Shown here piece by piece: positions 1-7,971 of a DNA stretch of 44,594 bases. The notes under the pieces are model-generated. The model saw nothing but the letters and a program-made list of their open reading frames with translations, made no database searches and was not told the origin of the DNA. The position numbers and the translations under genes are program-made. The stretch lies in assembly GCA_017548545.1 (NCBI GenBank), contig JAFYZW010000009.1:1-44594 (forward strand), read 5' to 3'. Source of the stretch: Bacteroidales bacterium. GTDB lineage: Bacteria > Bacteroidota > Bacteroidia > Bacteroidales > UBA3663. The first letter of the stretch is position 1; each line of letters begins with the position of its first letter.

Positions 1-131
1 ATCTCCTCGTCACGGCCTATCACGGGGTCAAGCTTGCCCTTTCGAGCCAGCTCGCACAGGTTCTGGGCATACTTGTCCAGCGCCTTCTCACCCTGCTGCT
101 GGGTGTTCGGATAATTCATGTTTGTTGCCAT
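1..131 (-). CDS. Clp/Hsp100 family AAA+ ATPase, 5' end only, no N-domain
   Basis: Partial gene running off the left edge; 43 full codons are visible. After a short Gln/Asn-rich start, the protein goes straight into the segment that precedes the first AAA+ module of ClpA/B/C proteins ([18 protein letters not shown], about residues 27-44). In ordinary ClpB or ClpC this segment follows a Clp N-domain of roughly 140 residues. Here an in-frame TAA lies nine codons upstream of the ATG, so that domain is absent from this reading frame. The family unfolds or disaggregates proteins, sometimes for ClpP. Whether this is ClpB-like or ClpC-like cannot be told from the visible part. The upstream DNA is AT-rich and has no clear ribosome binding site. 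Confidence 0.75.
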   Translation of the reverse strand, partial: MATNMNYPNTQQQGEKALDKYAQNLCELARKGKLDPVIGRDEE

Positions 132-182
132 AGTAGTATATTTTTAGTATTGTATTATTTTAAAAGGAAATTACATCTTCCT

Positions 183-203
183 TTAGGCAAGAGCTGTGCC
201 TAA
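183..203. promoter_or_regulatory. Small inverted repeat between clp-like gene and M64 gene
   Basis: TTAGGCA at 183-189 pairs perfectly with TGCCTAA at 197-203 across a 7-base loop. It lies in the shared upstream region of two divergent genes and has no T-run, so an operator or 5' leader hairpin of the clp-like gene fits better than a terminator. Confidence 0.3.
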
Positions 204-232
204 GTCGCAACCCATAATTTGTTCAGACAATT

Positions 233-249
233 TGTCACATTTTGCGACA
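233..249. promoter_or_regulatory. Near-perfect 17-base palindrome, candidate operator
   Basis: TGTCACATTTTGCGACA reads as TGTCRCA, three bases, TGYGACA, with one mismatch between the arms. It sits between the clp-like gene and the M64 gene, about 80 bases upstream of the M64 -33 element. From memory, the half-sites resemble those of Crp/Fnr-family regulators of the HcpR type in Bacteroidetes. That assignment is an inference. Confidence 0.35.
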
Positions 250-285
250 GAATTGTAGTCATTTAGCCCCTTGGTGGCATTTTCT

Positions 286-318
286 CATTGTTAATTATTC
301 ATTGTTAATTGTTAATTC
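286..318. repeat. Low-complexity TTGTTAATT-type repeat
   Basis: Repeated words CATTGTTAATT and TTGTTAATT follow one another without a fixed period, and the last copies supply the -33 element of the M64 gene. It may be related in origin to the 9-base periodic spacers elsewhere in the window, but its spacing is irregular. Confidence 0.4.
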
Positions 319-338
319 AAAAATATTCCTTATCTTTG
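309..338 (+). promoter_or_regulatory. Promoter of the M64 peptidase gene
   Basis: TTG at 309-311 and TATCTTTG at 331-338, 19 bases apart, match the Bacteroidetes housekeeping promoter. The ATG is 25 bases further on. Confidence 0.75.
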
Positions 339-363
339 CCCCGAATTCTGAACACATAACGCT

Positions 364-1797
364 ATGAAACATTGCCATCTGTTGATTGCAGCCCTTATGC
401 TGCTTATTGTTTGTCTGGTTTTCCCGTTGGCGACTATGGCCCAGTCCTTCGACCGGTATTTCGAAGATAATACCCTGCGCCTTGACTACATCTTTGCAGG
501 CAATAGCGAGGAACAACACATCTACTTCGAGCAACCCTACAAGCAAGCTCGATGGGCGGGCCGACGGAGTCGCTTGTCTGAAACGTTCCTGCATGGCAAT
601 GGCCAGCTTACCGTGCGCGACCACGCATCGCAGGAGGTTATCTATGTCTGGACCTTCTCGACATTGTTTCAGGAATGGTTGCTCGAGGACGAGGCAAAGA
701 CTGTGAGCCGTGCCTTCGAGACGAGCTACAATATCCCTTATCCCAAAGCACCGGTCGATATCACAGTCACCTTGACCGACAATCACCAGCGGGTCATAGC
801 ATCGCTCACCCACATCGTGGATCCTGCGGATATACTGATTCGTCCCATTGGCGACAATGGCATACCTTTCTATTATCTGTGGAAAGGCGGACAACCGGTC
901 GATAAGCCACAAAAATCGGTGGCGTCACGCAGTTATGAGGCCACCGAATTCGATTCGTTTGAAGATGTGAACATCACCGATTGTGTCGATTTTGCCATTC
1001 TGGCCGAGGGTTATACCGAACAGCAGATGGGCAAGTTCTATGCCGACTGTCAGCGTGCTGTCGATGCGCTCTTTGCGTGGGAACCTTTCGCCAGCCTCAA
1101 GGAGCGCTTCAACATCGTGGCCGTAGCGGCACCCAGCCGAGAGGCAGGTCCTTCAGTCCCGCATCGTGGCGTGTGGAAAGAGACGGCAGTGCGCACCCAC
1201 TACGACACGTTCTACAGCCAGCGTTATCTCACTTCGCAGGATATGCACACGATCTATGACCTCCTCTCGGGTGTGCCTTTCGAACATATCATGGTGCTGG
1301 TCAATTCCGACACCTACGGTGGGGGAGGCATCTACAACCAGATCACCTTCGCCACAAGCGACCATCCCACCTTCCGCGAAGTCTTTGTGCATGAGTTCGG
1401 ACACTCCTACGCAGGATAGGCCGACGAATATGCCTACGACGATATGGACAGCGAATGGTATCCGGCCGATACCGAGCCTTGGGAACCCAACGTGACCACA
1501 CTGAAGGACTTCGCCAGCAAGTGGGCTGACCTGATGCCCAAGGGACAGCCCATCCCCACGCCTCTCGATCCCAATGTGCCCGATTATCGTGCTGCACGTG
1601 GTGATGCAAAGGCATTGGCAAAGTTGAATGCAGCCACGCAGGTGGTGGGCGTCTTCGAAGGCGCAGGCTATCAGAGCAAAGGCTGTTATCGCCCCGCTCA
1701 GGAATGTCGAATGAAGGTCAATGAAGTGAAGGACTTTTGTCCTGTCTGCGCCCGCGCCATCCATCGTATCACCGACTTCTACACGGGGCATTTCTAA
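364..1797 (+). pseudogene. M64 (IgA peptidase family) metallopeptidase, interrupted by in-frame TAG
   Basis: A secreted zinc peptidase of family M64. The first 26 residues form a signal peptide ending ATMA. The N-terminal M64 domain follows, then the catalytic part with HEFGH (His343, Glu344, His347). Codon 352, at 1417-1419, is TAG. The same frame then continues without a break as ADEYAYDD and on through the conserved C-terminal half, including FCPVC, to TAA at 1795-1797. Homologues as I know them read HEFGHSxxGLADEY here, so TAG replaces one residue, probably Leu, between the second zinc ligand and the acidic third-ligand region. The truncated 351-residue product should be inactive. With the stop read through, the protein would be 477 residues, close to family size. 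Either a recent nonsense mutation, a sequencing error, or suppression would explain this. The gene overlaps the convergent dehydratase gene by four bases. Confidence 0.85.
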
Positions 1798-2912
1798 CAA
1801 GACAGCACTTTATACGACACGCAGTTGTTGTGAATCAACTCCCAATCGAGCTCTACGCCCACACCAGGAGCCTTGGGAACAGTGATGTTTCCATCGGCAT
1901 CGATAGGCAGAAGCCCCTTCATCGGGAACTGGAAATCCTCCTCAGGCACGAAATATTCGAACCATTTGCAGTTGCGAATGGCGCATGATACATGCAGGTT
2001 GACGATGTCCATGTAGTTCATCGTGGTGGTATGTACCTCGCAGTTCAGCCCGAAACTCTCGGCCAGATGGGCAATCTTCATCGTACCCGTGATGCCGCAC
2101 TTCCACGACACATCGGCACGAACAATGTCGGCAGCTTTCTGATTGATCACCTGTGCCACACCCCAATGACAGCCTCGTGTGGTCTCCGTGGCTGCAATCG
2201 GCAGGTCGAGAGCCTTGCACAGCTCCGTATATTTATATAGCTCGAAATCCCTGAAAGGCTCCTCCAACCAAATGTAGTTGAGTCGCTCCAACTGGCGACC
2301 CACCTTGATAGCCTCGTCGAGCGTATATTCGGCAACGGGGTCTGACATCAGTCCGAAATCATCGCCCATCGCCTTGCGCAGATTCTCATGGATGCGCATA
2401 TCGGTCTCGAAAGGTCCGGGTGGATGTACCTTATAACACTTTATGCCACGCGCCTGATAGTAGAGTGCCTCGTCGATATATTCCTGTTCAGAAGTATGGA
2501 ACAGTCCGCTGGCATAAACGGGCAGTTGCTCGCGATAGGCACCCAGATACTGATAGAGCGGCAGTCCGGCAGCCTTCGCACAGATATCCCACAGGGCGAC
2601 ATCAATCGGCCCGGGCAGATAGACGGGGAAGAAGGTCAGATGGCGGTCGATGTTCCAGAACTCGTGCCATATCTTCTCCCTGTCGTAGGGCGAACGACCC
2701 AACACCACAGGGGCGATGTTGTCCATGATATACGCCTCGGTGACATTGCCCGAACGAGCCGCCAGGGCGGTGGCGATACCCTCGATACCTGTATCGGTGG
2801 TCAGCTTCAGCACCAGCACGTCCCAGTCCATCGCACTCTTGCCCTTGCGCTTATCGTCGAACAGACACTTGTCGCGGCGCACCCACCAGGTTTCAATCTT
2901 TTGGATAATCAT
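1794..2912 (-). CDS. Enolase-superfamily sugar-acid dehydratase (mandelate racemase subgroup)
   Basis: A 372-residue member of the mandelate racemase/muconate lactonizing enzyme family. The capping domain fills roughly residues 1-125, followed by the TIM barrel. Visible metal ligands and catalytic groups are the K-V-H motif (Lys161, His163), Asp191 in SDPVAEY, Glu217/218 in LEEP, Glu243 in ATETT, and a His294-Asp267 pair (CEVH and RADVSW) as in acid-sugar dehydratases. Members abstract the proton alpha to a carboxylate and eliminate water from aldonates or uronates. The exact substrate cannot be read from the sequence. It starts three bases after the stop of the MFS transporter gene, so the two form an operon in which the transporter probably imports this enzyme's substrate. 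Confidence 0.88.
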   Translation of the reverse strand: MIIQKIETWWVRRDKCLFDDKRKGKSAMDWDVLVLKLTTDTGIEGIATALAARSGNVTEAYIMDNIAPVVLGRSPYDREKIWHEFWNIDRHLTFFPVYLPGPIDVALWDICAKAAGLPLYQYLGAYREQLPVYASGLFHTSEQEYIDEALYYQARGIKCYKVHPPGPFETDMRIHENLRKAMGDDFGLMSDPVAEYTLDEAIKVGRQLERLNYIWLEEPFRDFELYKYTELCKALDLPIAATETTRGCHWGVAQVINQKAADIVRADVSWKCGITGTMKIAHLAESFGLNCEVHTTTMNYMDIVNLHVSCAIRNCKWFEYFVPEEDFQFPMKGLLPIDADGNITVPKAPGVGVELDWELIHNNCVSYKVLSC

Positions 2913-2915
2913 AGT

Positions 2916-4178
2916 TTATTCGAATTTGATTTGTTTGATAGGAACGAATAGTTTCAGCGTGAGCCACGCCAACAGATACATCGTGCTGGCTATCATGAAG
3001 ATCGTGGCATAGCTGCCCGTCCACTCCAGGATTAGTCCCACGAACGACGAGGCCAACGCTCCACCCACGGCACCGCCCACACTGCTGATGCCTGTCATTG
3101 AGCCCACCACCTGTTTGGGATAAACATCCGAGACAATCGTGAAGATGTTCGAGGCCCATGCCTGATGGCAACTGGTAGCCAGTCCGATAATCAGCACCAC
3201 AATCCACATATTTTGAATATGCGGGACTGCATTGAGCGGCAATACCAATAAGGCAAACAGCAGGATGGTCGTCTTGCGGGCAAAATCGAGTGAACGGCCG
3301 AAGCGGACAAACTGCGACGACACGTGTCCGCCATAGATGCCTCCGAAGCTCGACATCGCATAGATGATAATCAAGGGCAGCACGGTGGCCTTCAGATCGA
3401 CACCATGCGTCTTGTTGAGGAAGTCGGGCGTCCAGAAGAGGAAGAACCACCATACCCAATCGGTCACAAAGCGGGCGAAAACGATGGCGTAGGTCTGGCG
3501 ATGACTGAACAGTTCGCCCCAAGTGACGGTGCGGTCTTGCGGCACCTCCTCCTCGTCGCTCTCGTCCTTTGAATGAATATACTCCAATTCCGCAGCATTC
3601 ACCTTGGGATTCATCTCAGGCGCCTTGTAGATGAGCCACCAGGCCACTACCCAGATGAACCCCAGCAAACCGGTGATGATAAAAGCCCAGCGCCAGCCCA
3701 ACTTCAATGTAATCGTTGTCACAATGATAGGAGCGACGATGGCACCAATCGTCGAGCCGGAATTGAACAAGCCCGTCGCGTAAGCCCTATCGCGTTTCGG
3801 GAACCATTCGGCTATCACCTTCACGGCAGCAGGGAAGTTGCCGGCTTCACCCAAACCCAGAACAGCCCGAGCACCTCCAAAACCAGTAACCGAGCGCACG
3901 GTAGCATGCAGCACTGCTCCTAAACTCCATACGACGATGGCGATGGAATAGCCCAGTTTGCTGCCGAACTTGTCGAGCATCCGACCGCAAACCAGCATAC
4001 CGATGCCGTATGCCACCTGGAAGGCCGTCACGATATAGCCATAATCGATCTCCGACCATCCAAGGTCATCTTGGATATAAGGTTTCAGCAGACCGATCAC
4101 CTGACGGTCAATATAGTTGATGGTAGTAGCAAAGAAAATCAGTGCCACCACCGTCCATCTGACTCTTGTCGGCTTCAT
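2916..4178 (-). CDS. MFS transporter of the anion:cation symporter type (hexuronate/sugar-acid importer)
   Basis: A 420-residue inner-membrane permease with about twelve hydrophobic segments. INYIDRQVIGLL in helix 1 and the loop after helix 2 (GRMLDKFGSKLG) are typical of ExuT/GudP-like importers of the ACS family. A cytoplasmic acidic stretch (SKDESDEEE, near residue 210) separates the two halves. I place the start at MKPTRV. An open frame extends 44 codons further upstream, but that extension runs through the promoter. It is the first gene of a two-gene operon with the dehydratase three bases downstream, which supports uptake of a hexuronate or aldonate. The substrate itself is inferred only from this pairing. 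Confidence 0.87.
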   Translation of the reverse strand: MKPTRVRWTVVALIFFATTINYIDRQVIGLLKPYIQDDLGWSEIDYGYIVTAFQVAYGIGMLVCGRMLDKFGSKLGYSIAIVVWSLGAVLHATVRSVTGFGGARAVLGLGEAGNFPAAVKVIAEWFPKRDRAYATGLFNSGSTIGAIVAPIIVTTITLKLGWRWAFIITGLLGFIWVVAWWLIYKAPEMNPKVNAAELEYIHSKDESDEEEVPQDRTVTWGELFSHRQTYAIVFARFVTDWVWWFFLFWTPDFLNKTHGVDLKATVLPLIIIYAMSSFGGIYGGHVSSQFVRFGRSLDFARKTTILLFALLVLPLNAVPHIQNMWIVVLIIGLATSCHQAWASNIFTIVSDVYPKQVVGSMTGISSVGGAVGGALASSFVGLILEWTGSYATIFMIASTMYLLAWLTLKLFVPIKQIKFE

Positions 4179-4236
4179 ATACCAAATGTTGTCATGTTTT
4201 ACCTGGATTCCGAATTGAAAAATTAATAAGACTCGG

Positions 4237-4267
4237 CAAAAATAACATAAATATCCCACATTTCCAA
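4237..4267 (-). promoter_or_regulatory. Promoter of the MFS-dehydratase operon
   Basis: Read on the minus strand: TTG at 4267-4265, a 20-base spacer, then TATTTTTG at 4244-4237. The MFS start codon is 59 bases downstream. Confidence 0.7.
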
Positions 4268-4470
4268 GTTTCAAGGCAAAAATCACCCAATTATTGATCT
4301 CATACCCCACAACAACCGATTACACAAAGTCAAAATCAACATCATAAAAACCCATCTTGAAGAAAAAAAACATCCCCACCCTTCAATCGATAAAAGACGG
4401 CGAGGATTGTCAAATTGTAAATCGTCAATTTGTCAAATATAGCCCCTTTTTGTTACATTCCTCAAATATT

Positions 4471-4503
4471 TCCCCTTGTATTTGGTACAAAGGGGATTTT
4501 TTT
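4471..4503 (+). promoter_or_regulatory. Hairpin with T-run whose loop is the -33 promoter element
   Basis: TCCCCTTGTA (4471-4480) pairs with TACAAAGGGGA (4486-4496), allowing one bulged A, and is followed by seven T. The five-base loop TTTGG is exactly the -33 element of the next promoter. The structure resembles an intrinsic terminator, yet no gene on this strand enters from upstream. Confidence 0.6.
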
Positions 4504-4512
4504 GTATCTTTG
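4481..4512 (+). promoter_or_regulatory. Promoter of the DUF6057-lipoprotein operon
   Basis: TTTG at 4481-4484, a 20-base spacer, then TATCTTTG at 4505-4512. The ATG at 4535 is 22 bases downstream. Confidence 0.75.
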
Positions 4513-4534
4513 CGGCGAAAAATAAGAAACAAAT

Positions 4535-6337
4535 ATGCCTCAGAACTACCATATCACCAAGCTGCGCCAACCTGCCACTGCTCGCGAGAAAGGACTCCAT
4601 CTGCTTCTCTTCGTGGGGCTCTTAGGCTATGCCTGGTATCTGTTAGCCATCAGCAATGCGCAGCTGCTCTATACGGCACAAGACTTCAATCCCTGGTTGG
4701 GCACCGATGCCTATTGGCAGCAGATGGTAGGCCATCCAGGCGGTTGGCGCGAGTGGTTGGGCGGCTGGTGTACCCAAAACTTCTACTATCCTAAGCTCGG
4801 CGCCTCACTCCTCGTGGGGTGTTGGGGGCTGATTGCGTGGTTGCTATTGCGTGCCAATCGGCTTCGTGGATTTTGGGCAGCCTTGGTCTTCATTCCTATC
4901 GTGGCGCTGTTGGCAAGCACTACTCAGTTAGGCTATTGGATCTTCTGCCTCAAGTTGCCCAGCTACTGGTTCGGCCCCACTTTAGGGGTGCTGGCGGTGG
5001 CTCTCGTGCTCTATCTCTACAGTCTGCTTCGTCGTGAGCGCTATCGTCTCTTGGTGCTCTTTGTCTGGAGTCTCTTCTCCCTTCCCCTCTTGGGCTGGTA
5101 CGGCACGCTCGGCATCGTTGTATTGCTCCTCAGCACCCCGCTACGCACGTCGCTCAAGGTTTGGAGCTGCCGTCTGGGCATGATTGTCTTGCCGCTCACG
5201 GCCGTAGCTCTCTGGTATCACGAGTCTCCCTCATTGCATTGGCACGAACCGCTGCTGCTCTACGGTTGGCATCATTTCACCATCCCCGAGACCTCTACCC
5301 CACTGCTCGAGTGGCCCTTCCGCATCCTGGCGGGCAGTATGCTCCTACTCCCGCTTTTGGCTCGCCTCGGTCGTCGGTTCGAGAAGTTAGGAGTTGTGGC
5401 TCTTCTCCTGCTCATCGCTGCCTTGGCAGGTGGCAATATGCTCAACTATCGCAACCGGAATTACCACACCGAGCTACAGATGCTTCGTGCGATGGACGAG
5501 GGCCGTTGGGACGAGGTGATAGCCCCCATGCAATCGCTCCAGCAGATGCCTACCCGCGAGATGGTCCTGATGACAGATGTGGCATTGGCACAACAGGGTC
5601 GATTGGGAGACCAAGGCTTCAGCTTCACCTTTACGGGCATCCGTCCCGCCATGAATATAGACCTGCCCATCCACATGGCACACTCGGCCAGCCCCAACAT
5701 CTACTATTGGCTCGGCCTACCCAACTACGCCTTCATGTGGTGCCAGGAGGACAATATCGAGTATGGCCTCTCGCCCTACTTCCTGCGCATGATGTACCGT
5801 TGTGCCATTGCCAATGACGAACTCACCACGGCCAGCAAATATCGACAGTTGCTCAATACGCTCACCTTCCATCGCGATTACGAGGTTTCGGCCCAAGAGA
5901 CAGCCGCAGTGCGTCGCTTCATGACCCGGAATGACGAGGTGACCAACGATCGCGGCTATTGCGAAATCTACCTCACCGAGCGCCTGAGCCAGGAGCAATA
6001 CGACACGGCTTCGGAACAACAGTTGGCCGTTCACTTCGCCATGCTTCGTCGCGATCGTCTCTGCTTTGCCCGCACCTTGGCTCGTTACATTGAGCTGGCG
6101 GGATCTTCAGCCCGATTGCCTCGACACTTCCAGGAGGCGACCTTGCTCTTCGGTCTTTCCGAGGGGCTCGATATCGATCCCGAGATTGCCGCTCGCTATC
6201 AGAGTTATCGCCAACAGCTCGAAACGGCCGATCAGATGGGTCAATCCCAAGAGTCTATCGGCAAGCTGCTCAGACCCCGGTATGGCTTTACCTACTGGTG
6301 GTATTACGACTTCTACACCTTCAACAAGACCTATTAG
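4535..6337 (+). CDS. DUF6057 family multi-pass membrane protein
   Basis: A 600-residue protein. Roughly residues 20-310 hold about ten hydrophobic segments in a polytopic inner-membrane domain. The remaining half (from about LNYRNRNYH) is soluble and probably helical, with repeated short helices that recall TPR-like packing. I recognise it as the DUF6057 family, which occurs in Bacteroidetes next to a beta-propeller lipoprotein. Its function is not known to me. The GTG start of the next gene shares the last G of this gene's TAG stop, so the two are translationally coupled and likely work together at the membrane. The stop codon is TAG followed directly by TGA in the same frame, a doubled stop. 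Confidence 0.75.
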   Translation: MPQNYHITKLRQPATAREKGLHLLLFVGLLGYAWYLLAISNAQLLYTAQDFNPWLGTDAYWQQMVGHPGGWREWLGGWCTQNFYYPKLGASLLVGCWGLIAWLLLRANRLRGFWAALVFIPIVALLASTTQLGYWIFCLKLPSYWFGPTLGVLAVALVLYLYSLLRRERYRLLVLFVWSLFSLPLLGWYGTLGIVVLLLSTPLRTSLKVWSCRLGMIVLPLTAVALWYHESPSLHWHEPLLLYGWHHFTIPETSTPLLEWPFRILAGSMLLLPLLARLGRRFEKLGVVALLLLIAALAGGNMLNYRNRNYHTELQMLRAMDEGRWDEVIAPMQSLQQMPTREMVLMTDVALAQQGRLGDQGFSFTFTGIRPAMNIDLPIHMAHSASPNIYYWLGLPNYAFMWCQEDNIEYGLSPYFLRMMYRCAIANDELTTASKYRQLLNTLTFHRDYEVSAQETAAVRRFMTRNDEVTNDRGYCEIYLTERLSQEQYDTASEQQLAVHFAMLRRDRLCFARTLARYIELAGSSARLPRHFQEATLLFGLSEGLDIDPEIAARYQSYRQQLETADQMGQSQESIGKLLRPRYGFTYWWYYDFYTFNKTY

Positions 6338-7887
6338 TGAAACAGCTTCTCTACACAATCACGCTCCTCTTGCTCCTCTGCGCCTGTTCTCGCTCCGCAG
6401 TGGAGCCCAGCCAGTATCAGCCCATAACCCAGCAAGCAAGCATTCTGCCCGATATCACGGGGGCCACGATTCCCGTCAACATCGCCCCGCTCAACTTCTC
6501 GGTCTGTGGTGATAGCATCGACCAGTGTGTAGCCCGTTTCGACTACCCCGGTGGCAGTGTCTGCTTTGGCGAGAATCATCGCGTCATAATCGAACCAGAG
6601 CAATGGCGCCAGATGCTCACCCGATGCGTAGGCGATAGCCTCTACGTCACCCTCTACACGCACAGTGCGGCTACAGGTTGGCTCCAGCATCCACGCTTTG
6701 GCATCGAGGTGGTGAGCGACAGCATCGACCGCTACGTGGCCTATCGCCTCATTCCGCCCTACAATACCTACGAATGCATCAGCCTCGCCTATCGCGACCT
6801 CGAGAGCTTCGACGAGGTAGAGTATTACAACAACCAGATGCTCGACAACCCACAGGGTGGTCATTGCGTGAATTGCCATGCCTTCCAAAGCAATCGTCCC
6901 AACCGCTACCAGCTGCATGTCCGCGAGGAGTACGGCGGCACCGTGGTCTATAACGAGGGCCGATGGGGCAAATACAATATGAAGCTGCCCAACACCATTT
7001 CGGGCGCGGTCTATCCCGCCTGGCACCCCACGCTACCTCTCATCGCCTATTCGGTGAACAAGACCTTCATGGAGTTTCACACCAATGGTCTGACCAAATC
7101 GGAAGTGCAGGACACCCAGAGCGGACTGATTCTCTACGACGCAGATCACGAGCGTGTTATCCCCATCTGCGACGAGCCCGATCTGCTTGAGACTTTCCCC
7201 ACCTGGTCGCCTGATGGCCAATGGCTCTATTACAGCTCGGCCTGCTTCACCTATCAAGAGGCCGATGCCCTCGACCCCGACAACCGTCACCGCATCAAAC
7301 GTCAGCACGAGGTGACCAACCGCTATCGCGAAGTGCGCTACGATATTTATCGCCGTCGTTTCGATGCCCGGCAGCTCTCGTTTGGTGAGCCTCAGCTGGT
7401 GCTCAATGCCTCGGCCGATTCGCTCAGCGCCACACTGCCTCGCATCAGCCCCGACGGTCGCTGGCTGCTCACCAGCATCGGTGGCTATGGCTGCTTTCAT
7501 GTCTATCACCCCGAGGCTGATTTGCGGCTGGACGATCTGAGCACACTGGGCCAAATGGGCCAGATAGACTCTATAGCCTCTACAAAAGCCATCGCCCCCG
7601 CCAACTCCCCCAGCGCCGAGAGCTACCACAGCTGGTCTCACTCCGGCCGATGGATCGTTTACCAAAGCCGCCGTCGCGACGACAACTACACGCGCCTCTA
7701 CTTTTCATACTTCGACCGCGAGGGACGCGCCCACAAGCCCTTCGAGATGCCTCAGGCCGATCCTGACTACGAGCTGCTGCATTTGCGCTCGTACAACATC
7801 CCCGAGTTCCTCCTTGACCCTATCCCCTTCTCGCCTGCCCAACTGGCTCGCACCATCCTAACACCTACTCGCAATGTCAAACCCTAA
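6337..7887 (+). CDS. Lipoprotein with PD40/TolB-like propeller repeats and a CxxCH heme-type motif
   Basis: The GTG at 6337 gives the lipoprotein leader KQLLYTITLLLLLCACS with Cys15 or Cys17 as the lipidated residue. Longer in-frame starts upstream lie inside the DUF6057 gene. Mature length is about 500 residues. Segments such as YPAWHPTLPLIAYS, FPTWSPDGQWLYYSS, LPRISPDGRWLLTS and YHSWSHSGRWIVYQS are PD40-type blades of a TolB-like propeller. Before the blades, residues 177-181 read CVNCH, the c-type heme attachment motif, inside GGHCVNCHAF. Heme attachment would require export and the cytochrome c maturation system, so a periplasmic electron-transfer or sensing role is possible but unproven. 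It is coupled to the DUF6057 gene and is followed by the broken remnant of a third operon member. Confidence 0.78.
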   Translation: MKQLLYTITLLLLLCACSRSAVEPSQYQPITQQASILPDITGATIPVNIAPLNFSVCGDSIDQCVARFDYPGGSVCFGENHRVIIEPEQWRQMLTRCVGDSLYVTLYTHSAATGWLQHPRFGIEVVSDSIDRYVAYRLIPPYNTYECISLAYRDLESFDEVEYYNNQMLDNPQGGHCVNCHAFQSNRPNRYQLHVREEYGGTVVYNEGRWGKYNMKLPNTISGAVYPAWHPTLPLIAYSVNKTFMEFHTNGLTKSEVQDTQSGLILYDADHERVIPICDEPDLLETFPTWSPDGQWLYYSSACFTYQEADALDPDNRHRIKRQHEVTNRYREVRYDIYRRRFDARQLSFGEPQLVLNASADSLSATLPRISPDGRWLLTSIGGYGCFHVYHPEADLRLDDLSTLGQMGQIDSIASTKAIAPANSPSAESYHSWSHSGRWIVYQSRRRDDNYTRLYFSYFDREGRAHKPFEMPQADPDYELLHLRSYNIPEFLLDPIPFSPAQLARTILTPTRNVKP

Positions 7888-7971
7888 GCCTACCTCATCA
7901 CAGCCCGCATCTACCTCGCGCTGGCAATAGCTTCGCCGACCCGTGGTGCTGCTGCCGCCCCTCTTCATCGT
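7874..7971 (+). pseudogene. 5' remnant of a third operon gene (membrane protein), truncated
   Basis: The ATG at 7874 overlaps the end of the lipoprotein gene by 14 bases, as expected for a coupled third operon member. It encodes MSNPKPTSSQPASTSRWQ, then TAG at 7928-7930, then in the same frame LRRPVVLLPPLFI, which looks like the start of a membrane helix. At about 7967-7975 the sequence changes into the antisense of the Fib_succ_major remnant, so the rest of this gene has been lost. I do not recognise the family from so short a piece. Confidence 0.6.

Larger units (their letters stand above)
4179..4534. other. Divergent intergenic region of 356 bases
   Basis: It carries the leftward promoter of the MFS-dehydratase operon (4237-4267), a stretch at 4407-4440 where CAAATTG and CAATTTG words recur, and the rightward promoter and hairpin of the DUF6057 gene (4471-4512). 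An open frame from 4357 crosses it, but it has no homology I recognise and runs into the DUF6057 gene in another frame. I see no further gene. Confidence 0.7.

Noticed and set aside
1417..1419. Reassignment of TAG to an amino acid in this organism
   Set aside because: At least nine intact genes in the window end in TAG at natural family ends (for example umuD, umuC, mtaB and the nitrilase).
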